Assembly (NCBI RefSeq): GCF_023073335.1
Contig: NZ_JADPJG010000028.1
Coordinates: 88,130 to 152,129 of the forward strand
Source of the DNA: Bradyrhizobium sp. 21
Lineage (GTDB): Bacteria; Pseudomonadota; Alphaproteobacteria; Rhizobiales; Xanthobacteraceae
Direction: 5' to 3'
Length of the DNA: 64,000 bases
This document shows positions 35,396 to 45,858 of this stretch, in pieces. The notes below the pieces were generated by a model. The model was not told the DNA's origin, searched no databases, and saw only the letters and a list, made by a program, of their open reading frames with translations. The translations under genes were made by a program, and so were the position numbers. Each line of letters starts with the position of its first letter. The first letter of the stretch is position 1.

Positions 35396-35872
35396 CTAGG
35401 CCGGAGGGGCAACCGAAGCCTGGAGCGAGAGGGCATTCTCCATCGCGGCACCCAGCGTCGTGTTGTCAAATATGCACCAGACTTCACTTGATGAAATCAA
35501 CGTGGACATTTGCTCACCAAGCTTGCTCACGAATTTGTCGTCATAAGCCGAGTAATAGACACGAGGCGACCCGTGCAACCGGAAATAACGCAGGCCCTGC
35601 CATCCTCCCGGCTGGTCCGCATTTAAGGCGCGGGCCGGATCGGCCCCCGCGCGACTGATGTGTCGCTCGGCGAACCATTGCTCGACATCCGGTGTAAACC
35701 AGCTTTCATGACGCGGCTCGCAAACCAGTGCGGCGTGTGATTCTTGCCGCAACGCTTCGAAAAGCACGTGCGCCTCGCGCTCATCAAAGATCTTGCGCGG
35801 CGGAAACTGGATGAGAAAAATTGCGAGCTTTGCCGCAAGCCCCGCGTTTTGCTCAGCGCGATATTTGTCTTT
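35396..35872 (-). pseudogene. 5'-truncated DUF72 gene remnant
   Basis: A reading frame of 159 codons without a proper start matches the middle and C-terminal part of DUF72 proteins: LAAKLAIFLIQFPP, then CEPRHESWF, and RYFRLHGSPRVYYSAYDD. A TAA lies immediately before the conserved part, and the first third of the usual 240-280 residues is missing, so it is a decaying gene. A complete DUF72 gene exists at 50476. It lies between the aldolase gene and the ROK regulator gene; a residual product starting at an internal ATG or GTG cannot be excluded. Confidence 0.7.
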
Positions 35873-35904
35873 TTAGAAGCGCGGGCAACGCTGGCGGCCG
35901 GTGT

Positions 35905-37164
35905 TCACTCCGTCGCTTCCATGTGGTTTCGGTCCACGACCCGCAGCGTTCGCCGCACCATGCCCTCGACAATTGCCGCCGACTCGCTTGGACGTAGATA
36001 GATCGCCGTGGACTTCAGCAGCCATGGCAACACGGCCTGCTCCAGCCGCTCCTCATAGGCGTGGCGCATCATGTCGAAAGCCTGCAGGCCGGGCCCCGCC
36101 AAGATCATATGGTGTGGGCGCAACACGGATATCGTCGCCGCGACCGCCTCGGCAAGCGCGCGACCTGCCTGCTGGAATAGGTGCTCGAGACGGGGATCGC
36201 CGCCTCGTGCTCGTTCCCGCAGCAAGGCCATCTGCGCCTCGGAGGGCTGCTGCGAGGCCGCCGGCGGCAAGTCGAGGAAGGTCCGGGCGTCCCGGTAGAG
36301 CGCATAGTCGGCGAGATGGGCTTCGATGCAGCCGCGCTGGCCGCAGCGGCATTGCGGCCCGTTCGATCCCAGCTTGATGTGGCCGATCTCGCTGCTGGCG
36401 CCTGCGCCCCAGCGCGCTTCACCGTCGACAACGACGCCCATGCCGACGCCGTGGCCGACCATGATCGTAGCCGAGAGGCCCTGCGCCAGTGACGGCTCCG
36501 CGGCGCAAAGACCGAGCGCAACTGCGACAGCGTCATTGGCCATCACGACTTCGGCGCCGAATGCCTGGCGCACCGGCTTCGCCAGATCGATGTCGGTGAC
36601 GGATAGCGCCGGGCTCCACAGATGCCGGCCGGTGTCCGCGTTCACGATACCCTGCAGGGCAATGCCGATTCCCAGCAGCCGATGGCGCGGTGTGGCCGTC
36701 GCCTCCAACATCGCATCGATCTGCGCGATCACGAGATCGCACAACGCGCCGGTGTCGAGAGCCCGCGTAGCAATTTCGAGCCGCGATTGCGCCAGGCTGG
36801 AGCCGCTGAAATCCGCGATCAGTGTTTCGATCAAATTCATGCGCAGCGAGACTGCGATGATGCGGCCGAACTCCGGGTTCAGGGTCAGCAGCACGGCCGG
36901 CCGGCCTCGGCGGCGGCCATTCACATCCTCTTCGTCGGGATCATCGGACCATGATGTTGCCGCGGTGTCGCTCTCGCAGAGCAACTCTTCCGCTATCAGT
37001 CTCGACGTCAGGCCGGAAACGGCGGGGAAGCTCAATCCCGTACTCCGGGCGAGTTCTACACGCGGCAGCGGTCCCTGGCGTCGCAAGACTTCGACGAGCC
37101 GGCCGCGGTTCGAGTCGCGGGCCATGCCTGAATTACGTCTCCGCGGCTCAATCTGGTCAATCAT
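35905..37164 (-). CDS. ROK-family transcriptional regulator
   Basis: A 419-residue regulator with an N-terminal winged helix (LVEVLRRQGPLPRVELARSTG) and a sugar-kinase-like ROK domain. The zinc motif CRCGQRGCIEAHLA is intact. The DGEARWGAGASSEIGH segment is the ROK signature. It is divergent from a CUT2 sugar importer operon and probably controls both directions through the AT-rich palindrome between them. An in-frame ATG thirteen codons in is an alternative start. Confidence 0.9.
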   Translation of the reverse strand: MIDQIEPRRRNSGMARDSNRGRLVEVLRRQGPLPRVELARSTGLSFPAVSGLTSRLIAEELLCESDTAATSWSDDPDEEDVNGRRRGRPAVLLTLNPEFGRIIAVSLRMNLIETLIADFSGSSLAQSRLEIATRALDTGALCDLVIAQIDAMLEATATPRHRLLGIGIALQGIVNADTGRHLWSPALSVTDIDLAKPVRQAFGAEVVMANDAVAVALGLCAAEPSLAQGLSATIMVGHGVGMGVVVDGEARWGAGASSEIGHIKLGSNGPQCRCGQRGCIEAHLADYALYRDARTFLDLPPAASQQPSEAQMALLRERARGGDPRLEHLFQQAGRALAEAVAATISVLRPHHMILAGPGLQAFDMMRHAYEERLEQAVLPWLLKSTAIYLRPSESAAIVEGMVRRTLRVVDRNHMEATE

Positions 37165-37173
37165 GCTGTCTCT

Positions 37174-37195
37174 TTAATTTATTAGGTGAAATTAA
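37174..37195. promoter_or_regulatory. candidate ROK operator
   Basis: Inverted repeat TTAATTT-N8-AAATTAA nine bases upstream of the ROK start codon. NagC/Mlc-type ROK regulators are known to bind AT-rich TTATTT...AAATAA-like palindromes, and this is the only such element in the divergent region. The remaining bases to 37421 are AT-rich and hold two small GC hairpins just upstream of the binding-protein start. Confidence 0.5.
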
Positions 37196-37421
37196 TAACC
37201 GCGCCTCTACCGAGGTGTGACCGAAAAAGCACAGGAAGAGTGCGTCATTACGACGCTATATTTACTAATTCTATCCTCCATGTACTATCTCCACTTGAAG
37301 AATGGAACATTACATCCTGTTTTTGATGTTTTGCTCTGCAACATTCATTCGCCGCGTAAATAAAACAAGGCGCAAAGCGCCGTGAAGCCCCTCGTCGGGG
37401 GGTGACCAATGGGAGGTGCAC

Positions 37422-38384
37422 ATGAACGGATCAATGAAAAAATTGATAGTCCCGCTGCTCGCGGCCGCTGCGCTCGCGATGGCCACGGGGATGGCTCAGG
37501 CCCAGCAGAAAAAGACCATTGCGCTGGTCACCAATGTCGCGGCCGACTTCTGGACCATCGCAGGCCGCGGGCTCGAGAAGGCGCAAAAGGAGCACCCGGA
37601 CTACAATATCGAGTTGATCGTCACCAACGATGGAACGGCGGCAGGCCAGCGGCGCGAGCTGGACGACTTGCTGGTGCGCGGCGTGGCCGGCATCTCCATC
37701 TCGGTAGACGATGCGTCGCACGCAACCGAAGTGCTCAACAAGGTTGCGGCCAAGACCGTGTTGATCACGACGGACAGCGACGCGCCGCAGAGCAAACGCC
37801 TCGCCTATATCGGCACCGACAACGTCGCGGCGGGGCGGCAAGCAGGCGAGGAGATCAAGAAGGCGCTGCCGAACGGCGGCAAGATCGCGCTGTTCGTCGG
37901 CACGATGGACGCGGACAATGCCCGCGAGCGGGTGCAGGGCATCAAGGAGGCGATCGCCGGCACCAAGGTCGAGCTGGTCGACGTCTTCACCGACCAGGTG
38001 GACTCCGCCAAGGCCAAGGCGAATATGGAGAACGTGCTCGTCAAATATCCCGACATTGCGCTGTTGTCGGGGCTTTGGAGCTACGAGACACCGCTGATCT
38101 ATGACGCGGTCAAGGCGGCGGGCAAGGCCGGCAAGGTGAAGATCGTCGGCTTCGACGAAGACCAGCGCACGCTGCGGGGCGTCTCGGACGGCACGATCGA
38201 GTCGACGGTCGTGCAGCAACCATACGAGTTCGGCTATCTCTCGGCGACCAACATCATCAAGACGCTGAACGGCGACAAGTCCTGGATCCCGGAGGGCGGC
38301 AAGCTGATCGTGCCGACCAAGGTGATCAGCAAGTCCAACGTCGCAGACTTCACCGCAAATCTGAAGGACCTGCTGAAGAAGTGA
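37422..38384 (+). CDS. CUT2 sugar ABC transporter substrate-binding protein
   Basis: A 320-residue periplasmic protein of the ribose/galactose-binding type. The signal peptide is cleaved after MAQAQ. The mature part starts KKTIALVTNVAADFWTIAGRG, here read as the first strand and helix of the LacI-like fold (residues 27-47). GGGAGG lies five bases before ATG 37422. First gene of an operon with an ATPase, a permease and a porin. Sugar not known. Confidence 0.92.
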   Translation: MNGSMKKLIVPLLAAAALAMATGMAQAQQKKTIALVTNVAADFWTIAGRGLEKAQKEHPDYNIELIVTNDGTAAGQRRELDDLLVRGVAGISISVDDASHATEVLNKVAAKTVLITTDSDAPQSKRLAYIGTDNVAAGRQAGEEIKKALPNGGKIALFVGTMDADNARERVQGIKEAIAGTKVELVDVFTDQVDSAKAKANMENVLVKYPDIALLSGLWSYETPLIYDAVKAAGKAGKVKIVGFDEDQRTLRGVSDGTIESTVVQQPYEFGYLSATNIIKTLNGDKSWIPEGGKLIVPTKVISKSNVADFTANLKDLLKK

Positions 38385-38402
38385 TTCTTCAGCGCCTTTC
38401 GG

Positions 38403-38428
38403 CGCCCGGCTGCCAAAGCTGCCGGGCG
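38403..38428 (+). other. intercistronic hairpin in the CUT2 operon
   Basis: An 8-bp stem CGCCCGGC / GCCGGGCG between the binding protein and ATPase genes, just after a smaller GCGCC/GGCGC hairpin. No U-run. Likely keeps binding-protein message more abundant than the downstream genes. Confidence 0.55.
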
Positions 38429-38446
38429 TCGTGCGGGAGGAAATGA

Positions 38447-39969
<1,523 letters not shown>

Positions 39970-39973
<4 letters not shown>

Positions 39974-41031
39974 TCAAGAAGGAACTCGGCCTCGGGTTGC
40001 TGCTGGTGGTGATCTCCGCCATCACGGGCGCCATCAATCCGGCCTTCCTGTCGCTGGTGAACTTGCTGAATATGGCCAATCTGATCGGCCTCTTCGGTGT
40101 GTTCGCGCTTGGCGAGGGGCTCGTGATCATCACCGGCGGCATCGACCTTTCGCTCGGTTCGATGTTCGCGCTGCTCGGTGTCGTATTCGTCGATCTTCTG
40201 ACGACCTATCAGGTTCCCTGGCCCATCGCGCTGCTGGCTGTGCTGCTTGGCGGTCTGACGCTGGGAGGAATCCAGGGTTTCCTGATCACCCGGCTGAAAA
40301 TGCAGCCGTTCATCGTGACCCTGTGCGGGTTGCTGATCTATCGCGGAGCCGCCCGCTACTATACGACCGATTCGACGCGCGGCTTCGGCTACGGCGACGA
40401 GGCCGGGGCACTGAGCGACATCGCCTCCGGCAATGTGGCCGGTGTCCCGAACTCCTTCATCCTCCTCATCATCCTTGCGCTGATTCTCGGCGTGCTGCTG
40501 CACCGTTCGGTCTACGGGCGCTGGCTTTATGCCGTCGGCAAAAACGAGGAAGCGGCACGCTTCTCCGGCATCAGCACGAATATCGTGATCGCAACCGCCT
40601 ATATCATCAGTGGCGGACTCGCCGGAGTTTCAACGGTCTTGTTCGTGTTCTACACGAACTCGGTCTCACCCAGCTCCTTCGGCAACTTCTATGAGCTCTA
40701 CGCGATCGCGGCAGCCGTCCTGGGTGGGTGCAGCCTGCGCGGCGGCGAGGGCTCCATTCTCGGTATCGTGCTGGGGACGGCGCTGCTGCAGGTGCTGCAG
40801 AACCTCGTCAACATCCTGGGTATCCCCAATTCGCTGAACTTCGCGGTGATGGGGACAGTGATTCTGATCGGCGTGCTGGCGGACCATCAATTGCAGGCCC
40901 GTCGGCGGCGCAAGCTGGCGCTGGCCGGCCTCGCTCGCACGGCGCCGAGATCGACACTTGTGCAAGGACAGCAGGGCGCATCACCGCGCGGCGCGGACGC
41001 GTTGCCAGTGAGAACAGGCGATCAGGCATGA
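39970..41031 (+). CDS. CUT2 sugar ABC transporter permease
   Basis: RbsC-like inner-membrane permease of 353 residues with eight to ten helices. The EAA-like region is GKNEEAARFSGI, and the ITGGIDLSLGSMFAL motif is standard for the family. A hydrophilic, basic C-terminal tail of about 48 residues follows the last helix and is longer than usual. Translationally coupled to the ATPase gene. Confidence 0.92.
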
Positions 41032-41178
41032 CAGATCCAGGCTCCAGTTGACACGGGACCGCTTCGTCGGCGGCTGAAATGGTGCGCGGTGGAGAAGGAG
41101 ACGTTCCAGGCTCGAGGGCTTTGGGCAGGGACGTAAGGCAAAATCGACAAAGCCTGAGACGGCGGGAGGACGAGAGAA

Positions 41179-42528
41179 ATGGTGTGCAGGTTTGTAAACA
41201 CCGCACGTGCGTGCGGTGTGGGGATTGCTTTCTCATCTCTGTTGAGCGGTGGAGTATATGCGGCCGATCTTCCAATGAAGGCGCCGCCTGTTCCCTACGC
41301 CACGGCTGATGATTTCTGGACGAGACCATATCTTTTCGGTGACCTTGGCAGGACCAAGCTGAAGGAGCAGGGCATCGAGCTGGGCCTGACGCTGGGTAAT
41401 GAAACCGTCGGCAACGTGTCGGGCGGAGACAGGAACACCGCGGCCAACGCTGGACAGTTGTGGTTCGGGGCCAAGCTCGATATGGCCAAGCTGGCCGGCA
41501 TCCCGGGCGGCACGATCGGTCTCACGCTGGTCGATCGCTTCGGAAAGAACCTGAATACCGAAGCGGGCATTCCGGCCCTGCAGCTCACCAACGAAGTGTT
41601 CGGCCGCGGCAATATTCTGCGCCTGACCCAGCTCTACTACTCGCAGAAGCTCTTCGATGATCGCCTCGAACTCAAGGGCGGCCGTCTTCCGGTCGGCTCG
41701 GACTTCTTCTTTGGTCTGTGCGAGTTCATCAACCTGACGTTCTGCGGCGGCCAGCCGGGCAACATCCAGGGTGGCTACATCTACAACTGGCCGGTGAGCC
41801 AGTGGGGCGGTGTCGCCCACTTCAAGGTGGCCCCGGAATTCACGGTTTCGGTCGGCGTCTACGACGCCAATCCGAATTATCTGACGACGTCGGATCCTAC
41901 CGTTTACTTCCTGCCGGGCATCCCCGCCTCGAGCCCGGCCAGTGGCGTGCTGGTGCCGGTGGAGTTGGTCTGGGCGCCGAAGGGTCCCCTGACAGGGACC
42001 TGGAGACTTGGCGGCTGGTATGACAACGCGTCGACAATCGATGGCGGCCTTCCGGGTGTCATCAGCACCATCCCGGGCATCGGTGGCGTCCCGGATCAAA
42101 ATCTCGGGGATCAAAGAGGCCGCTACGGCGTCTACGAGTCAGTCGTGCAGCGGTTGACCGTTGACGGCCCCGGCGCGGTGGGTTGGTATACCTTCCTCAA
42201 TACGACGTGGGCCGATCACCGGACTGCGTATCAAGACTACCAGATCGCCGGGGGCTTCCGGCACACCGGAACGTTCACCTGGCGTCCCCAGGATGAAGTC
42301 GGCTTCGCGGTGGGTACGACGCACGTGAATTCGGCGGCCCTCAGCCCCAATGCCGGCGGCAACGAAGTTCCGATCGAAGTCTGGTATGGCTGGCAGGCGA
42401 CCGGCTGGCTGAACCTCAAGTTCGACGCCCAGTATGTGATCAATCCCGGCGGGCGCGGCTACAACGCCGTCGGCGTGAAGACCGACAATGCCGTGGTTCT
42501 TGGTATGCGCACCGAGGTCCACTTCTGA
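41179..42528 (+). CDS. OprB-family carbohydrate-selective porin
   Basis: A 449-residue outer-membrane protein. The signal peptide ends at VYAADLP. The mature part has GIELGLTLGNETVGNVSGG, LTLVDRFGKN and the C-terminal strand ending in Phe (RTEVHF) required for barrel assembly. OprB porins let glucose and other sugars diffuse across the outer membrane. Placed 147 bases after the permease, so it probably serves the same importer. GGGAGGA is the ribosome site. Confidence 0.85.
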   Translation: MVCRFVNTARACGVGIAFSSLLSGGVYAADLPMKAPPVPYATADDFWTRPYLFGDLGRTKLKEQGIELGLTLGNETVGNVSGGDRNTAANAGQLWFGAKLDMAKLAGIPGGTIGLTLVDRFGKNLNTEAGIPALQLTNEVFGRGNILRLTQLYYSQKLFDDRLELKGGRLPVGSDFFFGLCEFINLTFCGGQPGNIQGGYIYNWPVSQWGGVAHFKVAPEFTVSVGVYDANPNYLTTSDPTVYFLPGIPASSPASGVLVPVELVWAPKGPLTGTWRLGGWYDNASTIDGGLPGVISTIPGIGGVPDQNLGDQRGRYGVYESVVQRLTVDGPGAVGWYTFLNTTWADHRTAYQDYQIAGGFRHTGTFTWRPQDEVGFAVGTTHVNSAALSPNAGGNEVPIEVWYGWQATGWLNLKFDAQYVINPGGRGYNAVGVKTDNAVVLGMRTEVHF

Positions 42529-42593
42529 TGGGACGCTCGCCTCGTGATGCGCAAAATGGGCATGCCCGTCCCATTTGAGCGCACACAACATGC

Positions 42594-42620
42594 GGCGGCT
42601 CCGCCCTCAGCGGAGCCGCC
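42594..42620. terminator. strong hairpin between convergent genes
   Basis: A 10-bp perfect stem GGCGGCTCCG / CGGAGCCGCC with a 7-nt loop, 65 bases after the porin stop and 55 before the VOC gene's stop. No clear U-run, but position and strength suggest a shared terminator. Confidence 0.6.
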
Positions 42621-42674
42621 GTGCAACCGAGACTTCGGGCGTTGCCGCTGTCAGGCGCAGCACTTGGCTAGTGC

Positions 42675-43562
42675 CTATCCCTCGTATTGGTCCGGGCCCA
42701 TCGCCCAGGAAGCCTCGTCGTAGCCGAACGCATAGTTGCGGTTGTTGATCGCCGGATTGCGATTGACCATCGGCCGCATGAACATCGGGTGGGTGGCGCT
42801 GCGCACCTCGTGCTCGACCGTGAACAGCGGCTTGCCGTTGTCGAGATCGACGATGTCGCAGAACCGGTACTGGTATCGATTGTCCTCGCGCGAGACCAGG
42901 TTGCGCGCCAGCAGCCGGCGGTAAGGGCCGGAGAAGTCGGTGATGTACATCTGCACATGGTGGCCGTCATAGTCGCCTTGCGGCCGATCGGTCTCGCGGA
43001 ACAACAGATGCTGGTCGCGGCCCGTCTTCACGGCGGCGACCGTGCCGTCGCCGTTCCACAGATCGGATGGCATACCCATGATCTCGGGATAGAAGGCGCA
43101 GATGCTAGCTGCGGATCCCACCGGCACGTCGAACTCGACATAGGGAATGCCGAGCGCGATGCGCCCGAAGCGCGCGGCGTCCGGCTCGTAGCAGCGCAGG
43201 CGGTTGCCCCACGGACAAACCGCTTCGACATGGTCGTTGTGCTCGGTGAAGGCGAACGCCGTGCCCTCGAGCTTCTTGGCGACTGACGCAAGGCGGGCGA
43301 GCAGCGCCTCGCGGCCCGCGACGACCAGCCCGACATGACCGCGCAGCACCTGCGGCCTGCCGCTCGGCAGATGAAACTGGCTGCGTCCGGCGTTGATCCA
43401 CATGTTGGTGTCGGACACCATGAGGTAGGGATCGCGGGTGAGCCCGAGGCCCGTGACATAGAACAGGGTGGCGAGGCGCTGATCCGGGACCTGGATATTG
43501 ACGTGCTCGAGATGGATCGCGTTGCCGAGATCCTCGGTGGATCGATCGAATTGTTGCGGCAT
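42675..43562 (-). CDS. VOC-superfamily protein
   Basis: A 295-residue protein with a vicinal-oxygen-chelate fold in two units (about residues 15-130 and 140-260). The first starts IHLEHVNIQVPDQRLATLFYV, the second IPYVEFDVPVGS. Members include glyoxalase, extradiol dioxygenases and resistance proteins. The metal ligands cannot be assigned reliably by eye and the reaction is unknown. Divergent from the CoA-transferase gene. Confidence 0.8.
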   Translation of the reverse strand: MPQQFDRSTEDLGNAIHLEHVNIQVPDQRLATLFYVTGLGLTRDPYLMVSDTNMWINAGRSQFHLPSGRPQVLRGHVGLVVAGREALLARLASVAKKLEGTAFAFTEHNDHVEAVCPWGNRLRCYEPDAARFGRIALGIPYVEFDVPVGSAASICAFYPEIMGMPSDLWNGDGTVAAVKTGRDQHLLFRETDRPQGDYDGHHVQMYITDFSGPYRRLLARNLVSREDNRYQYRFCDIVDLDNGKPLFTVEHEVRSATHPMFMRPMVNRNPAINNRNYAFGYDEASWAMGPDQYEG

Positions 43563-43643
43563 GGATGTTCGCTTCTGGCTGGGGACGGACGCGGCATATT
43601 AAAGCAGAATTTCCGCCAGCCGAAACGGCTGGCCGATGACATC

Positions 43644-43669
43644 TTGAGGGCAGGTTTGTTGAGGGCAGG
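43644..43669. repeat. two direct repeats of TTGAGGGCAGG
   Basis: An 11-bp element is repeated with a 15-bp period in the divergent region between the VOC and CoA-transferase genes. Could be a binding site for a regulator or simply a local duplication. Confidence 0.4.
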
Positions 43670-43740
43670 GCATGATGTCCGTTGCGACCTTGCCGTGACA
43701 GCCAGTCCCTGTAATCTGACAAAAACTGGGGGACGGAAGG

Positions 43741-44928
43741 ATGCGGGGAGTTTTGGCGGGCGTGCGCGTTCTCGATTTCGGTCGTTATATCGCAGGGCCC
43801 TATTGCGCGACCTTGCTGGCCGAATTCGGCGCCGAGGTCATTCGCGTGGAGAAGCGCGACGGCAGCGAGGATCGCTTCGTGGCGCCGGTCGGCGAGGGCG
43901 GCGAAGGCGCGCTGTTCCTTCAAATCAACCGCAACAAGAAGTGCCTCACGCTCGATCCGATGAAGCCGGAAGGGCAGGAGGTGATGCGCCGCCTGGTCGC
44001 GACCGCGGACGTCGTCGTCGCCAATCTGCCGCCGCAGACCCTGCGCGCGATGAAGCTCGACTACGAGCAGCTGAAGGCGATCAAGCCCGACATCATCCTG
44101 ACCACGGCAACCGCGTTCGGCGGGCCGGGGCCCTGGTCCGACCGCGTCGGCTTCGATGGTGTCGGCCAGGTCATGTCGGGCGCGGTGTACATGACGGGCG
44201 CCGGCGATCCGCCGTACCGGGCCGCGGTCAACTGGGTCGATTTCGGAACCGCGCTGCATTGCGCATTCGGCACGCTCGCCGCGCTGATCGAGCGCGGCAA
44301 ATCCGGACGCGGGCAGATCGTCGAGGGCGCGCTGCTTGCGACCGCTCTGTCCTTCACCAATGCCACGCTGATCGAGCAGGCCCTGATCAACGTCAATCGC
44401 GTGCCATCGGGCAATCTCGGCCAGACCGCTGCGCCGGCCGACATCTACCGCACCAAAGACGGTTGGGTGCTGTGCCAGGTCACGGGGCATCCGCTGTTCA
44501 AGCGCTGGGCCAGGCTGATGGGCGAGGAGGAATTGTGGCTGAACGATCCGCGCTTTGCCGACGACATCAGCCGCGGCAATAACGGCCCCGTCATCAGCGA
44601 GCGGATGGCGCGCTGGTGCGCCGAGCGCACCACGCAGGAGGCCGTCGACACGCTCGGACAAGCGATGATTCCGACCGGCCCCGTGCTGAGCCCGCAACAG
44701 GCGCTGGATCATCCGCACATCCGCGCCGCCGGCTTCATGCAGGACGTCGACTATCCCGGCCTGCCGAAGCCCGCCCCGGTGACACGCGCCGCCGTCCGCC
44801 TCTCGGAAACGCCAGGCGAAATCGCGACGCGCCCGCCGACACTCGGCGAGCACACTGATCTCATCCTGACCGAGCTCGGCTACGACAAGGCCGCGATCGC
44901 GGCGCTTCGGCAAGGTGGCGTCGTCTAG
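43741..44928 (+). CDS. class III CoA-transferase (CaiB/BaiF family)
   Basis: A 395-residue enzyme that moves CoA between carboxylic acids. The N-terminal VRVLDFGRYIAGPYCATLLAE and RNKKCLTLD are typical. The catalytic Asp167 is in NWVDFGTA. The downstream GRGQIVEGALLA segment differs from the more common VDxSLLD but is not the nucleophile. Substrate pair unknown; perhaps linked to the divergent VOC gene. Confidence 0.9.
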   Translation: MRGVLAGVRVLDFGRYIAGPYCATLLAEFGAEVIRVEKRDGSEDRFVAPVGEGGEGALFLQINRNKKCLTLDPMKPEGQEVMRRLVATADVVVANLPPQTLRAMKLDYEQLKAIKPDIILTTATAFGGPGPWSDRVGFDGVGQVMSGAVYMTGAGDPPYRAAVNWVDFGTALHCAFGTLAALIERGKSGRGQIVEGALLATALSFTNATLIEQALINVNRVPSGNLGQTAAPADIYRTKDGWVLCQVTGHPLFKRWARLMGEEELWLNDPRFADDISRGNNGPVISERMARWCAERTTQEAVDTLGQAMIPTGPVLSPQQALDHPHIRAAGFMQDVDYPGLPKPAPVTRAAVRLSETPGEIATRPPTLGEHTDLILTELGYDKAAIAALRQGGVV

Positions 44929-44990
44929 CTCGGAAGGGCAGGGCGATCGCACAGGGCAGCTGAGAGGTTGCCGGACGTGCTCGGCCTGCA

Positions 44991-45102
44991 TGGTTCGAGA
45001 CGCCCGCTATGGCGGGCTCCTCACCATGAGGGTCTGGCATCTCGCAGCGAACCGCGAACCTCATCCTGAGGGCCCGCCGTAGGCGGGCGTCTCGAAGGAT
45101 GG
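44991..45102. repeat. bradyrhizobial intergenic inverted repeat
   Basis: Two arms, each with a GCCCGC...GCGGGC hairpin and a CTCA(T/C)C...GAGG motif (TTCGAGACGCCCGC at the left, GCGGGCGTCTCGAAGGATGG at the right). Located 3' of the CoA-transferase gene and 3' of the convergent SDR gene. Confidence 0.7.
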
Positions 45103-45151
45103 CCGCAGACAAAGCTTCCCGCCACGTTTCGGTCCCTCCGCGATAGCAAAC

Positions 45152-45832
45152 TCACAGCGAGCTGCCGCCGCAGATGACGAGTTGCTGTCCGGTGATGGCG
45201 GCGGCGTCCGCCGAGAGCAGAAATGCCACGGCGTGCGCGACTTCCTCGGCGCGGATGTAGCGGCCGATCGGCGGCAGTTTTGGCGCGACATCGGCGCGCG
45301 AGGGATCCTTCAGCATCGGCGTCTCGGTCGCTGCCGGCGCGACCACGTTGACGGTGACGCCGCGCGGCGCGAGCTCGATCGCCCAGGACCGCGCCAGCGC
45401 CACCAGCGCCGCCTTGGTCGCGGCATATTGCCCGCGGCCGGCCGCGCCCGATGCGGTGCGGCTGCCGATGAAGACGATGCGCCCGCCCTGCGTCAGGCGC
45501 GGCGCCAGAGCGTTGGCGAGACGTTCCGCGACGTCGACATGCAGCCGCCACATCGCAGCGCTGTCGTCATGGTCGAGCGATCCGAGCTGCCCGACCTTGA
45601 GCATGCCGGCGGCATGAACCAGTGCGGTCGGCGCGATGTCCGCGACGGCGGCTGCGATGGCGTCGACGTCGGCGAGGTCGAGTGACACATGATCGAAGGC
45701 CGGATGGTCGAACGGTCCGAGTCGTCGGCTGATGCCGGTGACGCGCCAGCCGTCGCGCAGCAGGCGCTCGACGATCGCCGCACCAATTCCCGAGCTGGCG
45801 CCGGTGACGAGTGCGTGCGGCCTCTTGTCCAT
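45152..45832 (-). CDS. SDR-family oxidoreductase
   Basis: A 226-residue short-chain dehydrogenase: TGASSGIG near the N-terminus, HAAG (in place of NNAG) at about residue 88, catalytic Ser in FIGSRTA and YAATK. It is the third gene of a minus-strand run after a sodium/solute symporter and a sialidase-like gene, with 26 bases between stop and start. It probably oxidises or reduces a product of the same pathway. Confidence 0.87.
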   Translation of the reverse strand: MDKRPHALVTGASSGIGAAIVERLLRDGWRVTGISRRLGPFDHPAFDHVSLDLADVDAIAAAVADIAPTALVHAAGMLKVGQLGSLDHDDSAAMWRLHVDVAERLANALAPRLTQGGRIVFIGSRTASGAAGRGQYAATKAALVALARSWAIELAPRGVTVNVVAPAATETPMLKDPSRADVAPKLPPIGRYIRAEEVAHAVAFLLSADAAAITGQQLVICGGSSL

Positions 45833-45858
45833 GATCTCAGTCCCGTGTCACCCAGTTC

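Noticed and set aside
35623..35838. Separate minus-strand gene of 71 codons
   Set aside because: It is another frame of the DUF72 remnant, whose conserved motifs lie in the neighbouring frame.
43741..44928. Loss of the catalytic Asp in the CoA-transferase because VDxSLLD reads VEGALLA
   Set aside because: Counting against CaiB places the nucleophilic Asp earlier, in the segment reading WVDFGTA here, where it is present.
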